This document shows, in pieces, positions 55,937-64,000 of a DNA stretch of 64,000 nt. Source of the DNA: Podospora comata (lineage: Eukaryota; Ascomycota; Sordariomycetes; Sordariales; Podosporaceae); contig CP071496.1 in the NCBI GenBank assembly GCA_017354895.1, positions 248,001-312,000 on the forward strand, written 5' to 3'. The position numbers and the translations under genes were made by a program. Each line of letters begins with the position of its first letter. The stretch's first letter is position 1. The notes beneath the pieces were generated by a model. The model saw only the letters and a list, made by a program, of their open reading frames with translations, was not told where the DNA came from and searched no databases.

Positions 55937-57478
55937 GTTCTGGTTTTGTTGATGATGTCGTTTGGTATCGAACCAGAGGTGGTGGTGGTGGTGGTGGTGA
56001 TGCTTGGCTGATATGGGAAAGAGATATTGGCCGTGCTCTACCAGGGTCTGATCGACAGGCAGCGGGGGGAGGGTGGTACTGAGTCACACTGAATCAAATG
56101 GCGATCTTGGAATCTTTCGGCTGCCACTGTGCCACAAGACAAGACCTGTCGCGAGAGACTTTGCATGCATGATGAGTGTGTACGCGTCCCTAGCCCAAGC
56201 ACCCCCCTTTATAGATGGCGGCTGTCCATCCCTATCCTGTTGGACGGTACCGGTTAGCAAGAGTAAGTTGATAGACACAACATGACGGCAATTTGCATTA
56301 AGTGAGGGATGATCCCATAAAAACAAGGTGATGTTGCTTGGACAGGAGCCGGACGTTAAAAACTCACCCGAGGCTCCGTGTCTCTGATATCGTGTTTGAC
56401 TGACTCAATATATTTCGTCCCTCGTTGCAGGGTCCAACTCGACAAAACAGATTGTTTCCAGGCTGGGGAAATGAGGGAGAAGACGAACAGAGCGATATAA
56501 CGAGTATATGGTGTTTATGAGTAAGTGTAATAATAATAAGGTTATGCAAGTGCCGGAATCTGACTCGGTGTAGAGACAGTTCGGAATGTGTGTGAGAAAT
56601 GCTGGACGCGCCTCGGACTTGCAGTCTGACGGCTTGTGCAGTTCTGTACAGTCAGCAGTAAAAATGGGTGACTAGGTGACATGCAGCCAATGGATGCCGA
56701 AATATTAATGGCAAAGTGCTACCCAGAGTGCATGGGGAGGGGTCACAGTGCTGGATCCTCGGCCTTGGTAGGCGAGCCCGTCCCTAATATTTCACGCGGC
56801 GGGTACCTAGCCAGCTACCTAGCGGGAGCATAAAAAGTCCCCTGAATTGGTTGGCTGGGACACGGCTGGCGATCACACCTGACATGGAAACTTCAAGTTC
56901 ATTGTTCCATCATATACCTACCTACCTCTTCCCCGGCCATCCTCCCCCGCACACCACATGCACCTCTGGCCAACTTTGGGTCCTCGGAATGCCAACCATC
57001 CCTTTGAATCTGGCAGGTATCACAAGTTGTTCATCTCTTCCCATCCCACGTCGTCAACGACTCCCCGCTCGTTTCATGTTGAGGTTGGCGCTTCCTGTTG
57101 CTGCTGCCACGCAAGCAACGTTCCTCACTTCCGCTTGAGGTCATCCCCACGATAGGGAACCACGGGACCAGTGGGCACGACGGGCGGCTAGGTGTAGTAA
57201 GTATGATTTCACTATCCCTTGCGTCTTTCTCCAACCCGGAGTATGTAGAACGTCACCCTCCCTTTACCCCCCCCCCGCGCGAATTACAACCGTATACTAC
57301 TCGATGGCGACGCTGACGATATCTCCTAGGAATCATCATCCTGTCTTTAAGACATTCCTAGGTTTATCGCCGATCATTGTCTTGACTGTAGTTATATGCC
57401 TCGAACTCGGCACTTGAGCAGCCATAGTAGTATCTTGGCCAGAAGCAACTGAAGTGGCTCGACAAACAGCAGCAAGAC
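55937..57478. promoter_or_regulatory. Divergent upstream region of AtuA-like and MFS genes
   Basis: 1.5 kb between the two start codons. Holds a GGT repeat just upstream of the AtuA-like ATG (55978-56000) and CCTAGC-rich direct repeats near 56803-56823. No gene is supported inside. Confidence 0.5.
55978..56000. repeat. GGT trinucleotide repeat in AtuA-like 5' leader
   Basis: About seven to eight GGT units 42-64 bp upstream of the AtuA-like start codon; on the transcribed strand it reads (ACC)n. Confidence 0.85.
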
Positions 57479-59216
57479 ATGGCACAATCGCCCGTGACCC
57501 CCATCGGCTCAAGTCTAGGACTTGGGGACGATAAAAGCTTTTCAAAGGCCGGAGTCTCAAGCGATCCAGGCGATGGCGAGGTCAGCGACCATCTTGACGT
57601 TGACGCCAGCCATAGCGAGGATGGCGACCACTCTAACGGACTGTACGCACATCGCGAGATGTCCTTGACCGCAGAGGAAAGGAAAGCCGAAAAAAGGTTC
57701 CTTCTCAAGATTGACTTTATTATCTTACCTTTAATTGCATCCATTTACTTTCTCGCTGCGCTGGTAAGTCGCCCGGCCATCCTTCCGTTTTTCGCTCTCC
57801 CCAAAGCTAACGTCGTTGTCAGGACCGAAGTGATGTTGGCAATGCGGCCGTGGCCGGCATGACAGCCGATCTGAACTTGACCGCCGCAGAGCTCAGTTTC
57901 TGCGTGGCCTTCTTCTACATTGGTTTCTTGGCCTTCCAGCTTCCCGGCTCCATCATGGTCAGGCTGTTGACGCCCCCTATCCAACTGGGCACTGCATTGG
58001 TCATCTGGGGCGGTGCCACCGCTATCATGACAGAAGCAAACAATTGGCAAACCATCGCCGGTCTCCGCATAGTAGTCGGTTGCTTCGAAGCATTCATCCA
58101 AGGCGCCCCGCTGTACCTTACTTTCTGGTACAAGCCCCACGAGCTCGCCACCCGCGGCGCAATCTTCATGTCCATGACGAGCCTGGCAGGGAGCATGAAT
58201 GGCTTGATAGCGTATTCCATTCAGACGACCATGGAGGGTGCCCACGGTCGCAGGGCCTGGCGGTGGATTTTCCTTATCGAGGGTGTGGCGTCTGTTGGGT
58301 TTGGGGTGCTCATCTTTTTCATCCTGCCCAACACGCCGGAGAAGGTGAAGAGGTGGTTTACCGAGGAGGAGAAGAAGATTGCGCTGAGGAGGACGAAGGA
58401 GGCGTATAATATCCCGAACACGAAGATTAGTTTGGGACAGCTGAAGGCGACGGTTAGGGATCCGAAGACGTGGTTTTATTGTGAGTTGTCCTGATGATTA
58501 ACAGGAGGAAGACTACTGACTAAAGCACAGGTGTCATCAACCTCGCCGCTGCCATCAGTCAAGCAGCATGGGGCCAGTTCTTGCCTGTGCTGCTCAACCT
58601 CAACGGGTACACCCCCAACGAAGCCCAAATCATGTCCATTCCTGTCTATGTCTGCGCGGGAGTGTCGGCGATTGCGTGCGGGTACCTTTCCGATCGCTTC
58701 CGCATGAGAGGCATCTTTGTTATCGTCGGGCTACTCGTTGCCGCGGCAGGATGGCTTGTTCTCATCCTCAGCAAGAACCAACAGCTCTCCTACGCGGGCA
58801 CATACTTTGTCGGCATTGGGTCGTCTCCATGTGTGATTGTTATGTTGGCATGGATGAATAACAATGTCCTGGGCTACACGAAGAAGTACACCCCCCCGCA
58901 ACCCCCTTTTTCGGAGACAGTCACTAACATGAACAACAGAGCGGGAACACTAGCCATAGTCAACATGATCGGCCACCTAGGCGCCATCGGCGTTTCTTTC
59001 TCCTTCAACAACAAGCCTGATTACTACCTTGGGAAGTCACTGGCCATGGGATCAGCGCTCATTGCGACCTGCACGACTATTCTGTTCTTCTTTTACCTGG
59101 ATCGGCAAAACGCGCGGAAACTGGCGAATAAGGACACGGTAGAGGCGCGGATGCTGAGGCAGAAGACGGTGGAGGAGGTGTTTGATGGACATCCGGATTT
59201 CATGTATTCGAAGTAG
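57479..59216 (+). CDS. MFS transporter, anion:cation symporter (Dal5/allantoate permease type)
   Basis: Exons 57479-57763, 57823-58480, 58531-58885 and 58940-59216 give 524 residues. A polar N-terminus of ~75 residues precedes the first span (IDFIILPLIASIYFLAAL), then DRSDVGNAAVAGM, the ACS-family motif. Other signatures are FYIGFLAFQLPGSIM, RIVVGCFEAFIQGAPLYLTFWY, RRAWRWIFLIEGVASVGFG and FILPNTPEKVKRWFTEEEK, followed by six more spans in the C-terminal half (CVINLAAAISQAAWGQF to SALIATCTTILFFFYLD). These plasma-membrane carriers import organic anions such as allantoate, nicotinate or other carboxylates with protons; the substrate here is not set by sequence. The last intron removes a segment (58886-58939) that would otherwise read in frame. 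Confidence 0.9.
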
Positions 59217-60133
59217 ACTGACTGCATTGGGTGGTATGGCAGGTAGGGGGGTAACTCGGGCGTTGATTTTTTTGGTGTAGCATTTTGGATTTTTTCTTTA
59301 ATTGGGTGGGGGTGAAATAAGAAAATTAAGTCTTTACCATTGCATTGGGAGTATATCACAGACAGTGATGAGACCTTTGGGTGTGTGAAATGTCTTGGAA
59401 TGGGTGTGCTCGGTGAAGAAAATTGATTGATGAGTGTGCAAATGGTTTATGCATGGCACAACTTACAACTGGGTTGCTTAATTGGATTGGTTTACGAAGA
59501 GACATTGACCCCTCCCGATTAGGAAGGTGAAAGTACACCTGGCGATGGGTGAGGTGGGAAAACGGCGTCAGCAGGTCTGTGACTCGGTTGGGGTTTTGGA
59601 GGTTGGGGGTGCTGGTTGGGGAGGATCTTGGGGATCTGCAGTACACTGGATTGGATATGTTTTTCAACCTGCAAAGATCCTGGATTGATTTGATAGGGGT
59701 GAGTAAGCGGGTATTCCCGGAAAGGACGAGATGAGGTAATGAGTTCCAGGAGATTGGTCGAGACTGATAAGCCTGGCAAGGCTTTGCTGACCTTGAGGCG
59801 TGGCGCAGCTGGTACTTATAACAGGGTTTGGCTAGTTGCTGAGAAGACTCGTACAAATCGTATAGAAGGTTTCCGGTGAATGTAGAACAACGCGTCATTG
59901 TAGACAAGGCATTGTCGGGAAACACAGCCGAGTGCAACAGAGTGGAATCTGTGGTGATCATCGCAGGCATGGTGGTATATACATGTACTATATAAGAAAG
60001 ACTGGCTTCCATTTACTGACCGAATTGACCATTGAGTTTGGGCGTGTAGCCGGTTCGGCCCCTATTTGAAAGATTTCTTTGCACCAAGGCTTTGTTCTCA
60101 TCATACTGTCTTGTTCGGCGTCAGAAGCCCATC
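59217..60133. other. Intergenic between MFS and hydrolase genes
   Basis: 917 bp. A tRNA-like A-box sequence near 59801 lacks a B box (see rejected). No gene. Confidence 0.6.
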
Positions 60134-61917
60134 ATGAGATCCTGTTCTCCCTCTTTGAGAGGGCTGACAGTCTGTTCAGTAGTTTTGTCAATTTCCCTAG
60201 CGTCAGCCAAACCTCTCTCATTCCGATCTCGCAACGACACCACAACCGCTGTAAAAAAAATCAGCTGGGCGCCATGCAATTTCAACGTCTCAGGCGACCC
60301 TCTTGCAGACCAAATCGACTGCGGGAGTCTGGTTGTACCGCTCGATTACACCGACCCAACCTCCAATGAGACCCTCACGTTGTCTCTGGTGAGAAGCAAA
60401 GCCGTCTCCCCTAGCACCACAGGAAACAAGAAGAGCATGCTCTTCAACTTTGGCGGGCCAGGCTACCCGGCAAGAACTACCCTGGCAGAAAATGCCGTTA
60501 CTCTGCACAAGTAAGTTTGGCTTCGCTTGATGGTGAGAGAGAGATGTGCAAGCTGACAAGACAACAGCATGACTGGCGGAGAATATGACCTCGTCGCCTT
60601 TGATCCACGGTACTTACCATCTTCCCCATACTTTTTGCTATCAACCCACATCCTAACCAGAGTAACAGCGGCACGGCCGACACCATCACCTTCAGATGCT
60701 ATGCCAATCAGACCGAGCGCCTCGCAGCAGCCGCTTCCCTCCCCATCCTCGACCTCACCCCCGGCGCCAGCGCCCCCAACGCCTTCGCCGAAAACTACGC
60801 CAACGCCGTCGCCCTCTCCCAACGCTGCGCCGCCTACAACCTCGACCCAGCCCTCCAAAAGAACGCCAACGTTCTCACCACCGGAATGGTAGCCCGCGAT
60901 CTAATGGCTGTAGTCGACTCCCTCCACACCTTCGAAGAAGAAGACGGTCTCCTCCACTACTGGGGCATCTCCTACGGCTCCCTCCTCGGCGCCACCGTCG
61001 CCGCACTCTTTCCAGACAGAATGGAACGCCTCATCCTCGACGGAATAGTCAACGCAGAGAATTACTACCACCACTTCGGCATCGACATCGACCAACTCCT
61101 CTCTTCCGACGACGCCTTCCGGGGTGTGCTATCCGACTGCCTCAAAATCGGCACCTCCCGCTGTGCCCTAGCCGACATCAACTCCACCGCTCCCGAGCTA
61201 GAAGCCACGCTCCTCGCCATGGTCGACCGCTACCAATCCAACCCCGTCGCCGCGGCCGGCAAGGTAATCAACGGGAAATTCGTCAAAGAAATCCTCATAG
61301 TCATCATCAAATACCCCACTGGCATCGTCCCCCTAGCCACAGTCTACATCCGCTCCCTCCTCGAAGGCAAAAACCTCGACGGGGTGGTGGCCTTCCACAC
61401 GGCGCTCTACAACGCCGTCAGCATGGGTGACAATGACGCCTTGACGGGAATAGCCTGCTCAGACAAGGTCATCCGCGCCACTGGGCCCACGGATCAGAAG
61501 TTGATAGATGACACGAATCACATGTTCAACTCGACAAAGATATTTGGCGGGTTGCTAGCTGGGATCGCCAGCCAGTGCGCCGAGTGGCCTTTTGAGGGGA
61601 GGGGGAAGTACACGGAGCACTGGTTTGATGAGGAAGGACGGCCAAGGGTGATTAAGACGAGGAAGCCGATTTTGTTTGTCGGGAATCGGTATGATCCTGT
61701 GACGCCGGTCAAGTCAGCGGTGGCCATGTCAAGCGTTTTTGAGGGGAGCCGGGTGTTGGAACGGGATGCGTTTGGGCATGCGTCGTTGGCGCAGTGGTCG
61801 GATTGCACGGCCGAGGTGTTTAGGGGGTATTTTGGGGAGGAGATGGTTCTGCCTGAGGACAAGAAGGTTTGTGAGGTTGATGTTGGGGTGTTTGACGTTG
61901 GGGTGTTTCCTGGGTAA
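60134..61917 (+). CDS. Secreted alpha/beta hydrolase, tripeptidyl-aminopeptidase type
   Basis: Exons 60134-60510, 60568-60609 and 60669-61917 give 555 residues. The ATG at 60134 is preferred to one 42 bases upstream because it starts a signal peptide (MRSCSPSLRGLTVCSVVLSI...ASA). The core has NFGGPGYPART (oxyanion region), EYDLVAFDPRGTADT, the nucleophile elbow GISYGSLLG (Ser), ILFVGNRYDPVTPVKSA (acid Asp) and DAFGHASLAQWSDCT (His). This order and the C-terminal TAP-like domain are typical of Streptomyces-type tripeptidyl aminopeptidases and their fungal kin. Several NxT/S glycosylation sites and scattered Cys fit an extracellular enzyme. Exon 2 is 42 nt. Substrate (peptides or esters) is not known. 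Confidence 0.88.
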
Positions 61918-64000
61918 AGCTTCAGTACGTAGATACCTAGCTCAACCATACATGAAAGCCTTGAAAGGCTCCTCTTCAAGCCCCGAGTCCCCTCGCTGGT
62001 CTTGTCAAATGTCGAGAGATTGTCCAACCATGCTGATCGCCGTCTCATCGGCAAGACAGTACACGCCAAGCAACCACGTGGTTGAGAGACTTTGCTATTT
62101 TGAGAGAAGTTGAAGAGACACCAGCCTTCAGAAAAGTTCAGTCTAGAATATCGCCAAGCCTGCTTGTTGTGCAGCGCACGGTGCAGAAGGCGTCACGCGC
62201 GAGCTGTGTCCTGAAAGCGCTGGTCGCGTCCAACTTTCTGAGCACATTTGCCATTGCACTTCATGTTGCATCAACCACTCAAGCTCAATGCAGGACTCGT
62301 TGTTTTCTTCCGGCACTGGCTGGCATCTTGTTCCTGACGACAGATTCATCTATCTGCGACAATATCCACCCATCTACACTGCGCGACGCGTGTGGAATCG
62401 AAATATCCTCACCTCCAACCTCGCGACTTTCTTTCAACTCCATCTCCAGCCACCTCTGAACTTTGAACATTCAGCTGCCCCACACCCTGCAATGAGAAGC
62501 ATTCCCTGAAGCTTTCACCATTTTTGAGTCAGTCATTCTCGGCGACGCCATGTCAGTTCGTTGATGTCGAGATCGCGGTCGGCAGTTGTAGTTGCACCGA
62601 ATGCATATGCGTGGCAGTCAGTCTGCATGCATCAAGTCCCGAGCGAGCCGAGCGGTCAGGAGTCAGGCTGATATAGCAGAATTGACTGCAGAACCGTGAG
62701 AACCTGTCGCTGATATTGGTTTGAAGCTTGCAGATGCTTTTCTTGATGCCTTCACAGGTCAAAGAACTCGTTTCAACCCTCTCATTGGACCGCCCGGGGT
62801 TCCGTTGATGGTTGCAGGCGCTCTGAAATCTGCCTTGTTGCCCCTGCCAAGACATCTTCGGCTTTTGGGCCCGCGACCCTTCAGGAACCGGTCTGGACGA
62901 CTTGCCAACTCCTTCAGACCTCTCTAAGCCTGCAAACTTGCAAACATGCTCGTTTTCCCAGCCGAACCTCAGGATCAGGTGCTGGGAATCTGGTCAACAT
63001 TGCGAACAACTCTTCAACAACCACAAGATGGCCATGCCCAGCTTGGCTCATTGACGTAGATGTCGTTGCATCCCCACATGTTTGAGGCTCTTCAGTGGAT
63101 GGCAGACGTTAGCCCAGTTCATCCCGTGCAACCTGCCAGCGTGTCGTTCGGTTTCATGTTGAGCCTGCTGGGTTCCTGGTTTGCGCAGGTACTGGAAGGT
63201 TGTCCTTGGGAGACGCATAAAGGTGTGGTGGGGCAGCCGTTTTGTTACCCCTTTTTGATGTCAACCTGCGCCTCACTTACCCTTTTTGCAGCCCAAAAGA
63301 AGACTTGCATGAATGTTTCTGGTCTGCCAATCCTGCTGCTGCTCATCATGGTCTTGTCATCCTGCTTCGAGAGCCAGAGCTTGGGCTCGATTGAGGTCAT
63401 CGATGCGGCCCGTCTGATCTCATCAGCCCTGTTTTCTGCATATATATCTCAGGGATCTCTGCTAAGATATCGCGGAGAGATATGCCATGCTCTACATTTG
63501 TCCAGGTCAGCCAGTTTGTGCAAACTACCAACCTTTCTACCTGGAACGCTGGAATAAAAGCTCGGATAATACCCGGACGCCACGTACCAAAACTGGCGAG
63601 ATATCTGCCGAGGAGGGCTGATGAGGGGACTGGAATGACGGAACATTTTTTGCTGTTTCATGCCCTTTGCCAAGTTCACAGTGAGGCTCCAATCAGCACT
63701 GCCCTCTCAGTTTGGCAGCTCGATGGATTCAAATGTGGACTGATCCCAGACCTTTACATCTCCACTTGGACGCGATCATGTCAGGGGTGCGCAGCCCGCG
63801 CCCACAGCTCCGGTCGACAGCCATGCATGCCGATAGCGCCTGGGATGGGAGGGTGGAAACGTGGCGGGCAATATAGATGCATTTATATATGCTCTATTTT
63901 CCCGTGCTCTTCAATTTCCTGTTCAGGTTCTCTGCCTTGGTTGCTTGAAGCTCCCGCCTTTCTTTTCGTCTGTTGCTGATATCAGAGGTTCTTGTCTTTG
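61918..64000. other. Intergenic to window end, no gene supported
   Basis: 2.1 kb after the hydrolase. A 165-residue plus frame at 63060-63557 has hydrophobic stretches but no family resemblance, and no splice chain links it to other frames. A gene that continues beyond the window cannot be excluded. Confidence 0.5.

Noticed and set aside
59796-59870. tRNA-like start (TGGCGCAGCTGG A-box) downstream of the MFS gene
   Set aside because: No B box (GGTTCGANTCC) or cloverleaf follows within 100 nt.
60696-61430. 244-residue Arg/Pro-rich plus frame
   Set aside because: Out-of-frame shadow of exon 3 of the alpha/beta hydrolase.
63060-63557. 165-residue plus-strand frame with hydrophobic stretches
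   Set aside because: Composition is not like a real membrane protein over its length and no family pattern is visible.

Overview
The window is nuclear DNA of a filamentous ascomycete, most likely a Sordariomycete of the Sordariales type. Genes are short-intron (about 50-190 nt) with GTAAGT/GTATGT-like donors, CTAAC/CTGAC branch sites and CAG/TAG acceptors, coding regions are GC-rich, and the gene content (CFEM protein, DUF3112 membrane protein, fungal Cys-rich single-pass proteins, Cox9-type VIIa, Som1) is fungal. No transposon with recognisable coding capacity, no CRISPR array and no rRNA gene was seen. Exon joins were made by eye from splice signals, reading-frame continuity and remembered family sequences; no alignment was run.

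Layout. 1-2 kb: no gene. 2-7 kb: LRR-kinase (minus), TAF8 (plus) and RACK1/cpc-2 (plus); RACK1 intron 4 carries a box C/D snoRNA that matches U24. 8.7-20.4 kb: a run rich in membrane and surface proteins, namely three Cys-rich or related single-pass proteins (one apparently frameshifted), a DUF3112 multi-span protein and a CFEM protein, with mitoribosomal protein uL22m in between. 20.4-25 kb: 4.6 kb without a gene I can support. 25-27.4 kb: Cox9, then Som1 and a Rad51-paralogue-like gene that share a 91-bp divergent promoter. 29.4-33 kb: HAD-IIA hydrolase and GH125 mannosidase, convergent. 33.6-33.8 kb: two tRNA-Ala genes. 35-36 kb: a seven-knuckle CCHC protein (Gis2/CNBP type). 38.6-40.4 kb: a two-span membrane protein. 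42.7-45.2 kb: U5 snRNP 40K WD40 protein and the TRAPP subunit Bet3, divergent. 46.7-50 kb: a small protein with a candidate N-myristoylation signal, then three paralogous ~100-residue genes of unknown function. 52-53 kb: another Cys-rich single-pass protein. 53.8-61.9 kb: an AtuA/DUF4387 fusion enzyme, a Dal5-type MFS transporter and a secreted alpha/beta hydrolase. 62-64 kb: no gene seen.

The least explained parts are the three-member small-gene family at 47.8-50.0 kb (two tandem copies and one inverted, all with the same intron phase and a shared C-terminal motif), the possible catabolic group at 53.8-61.9 kb, and the intronless LRR-kinase whose architecture I associate with bacterial proteins. 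Housekeeping genes (TAF8, RACK1, uL22m, Cox9, Som1, Gis2-like, U5-40K, Bet3) dominate the rest.
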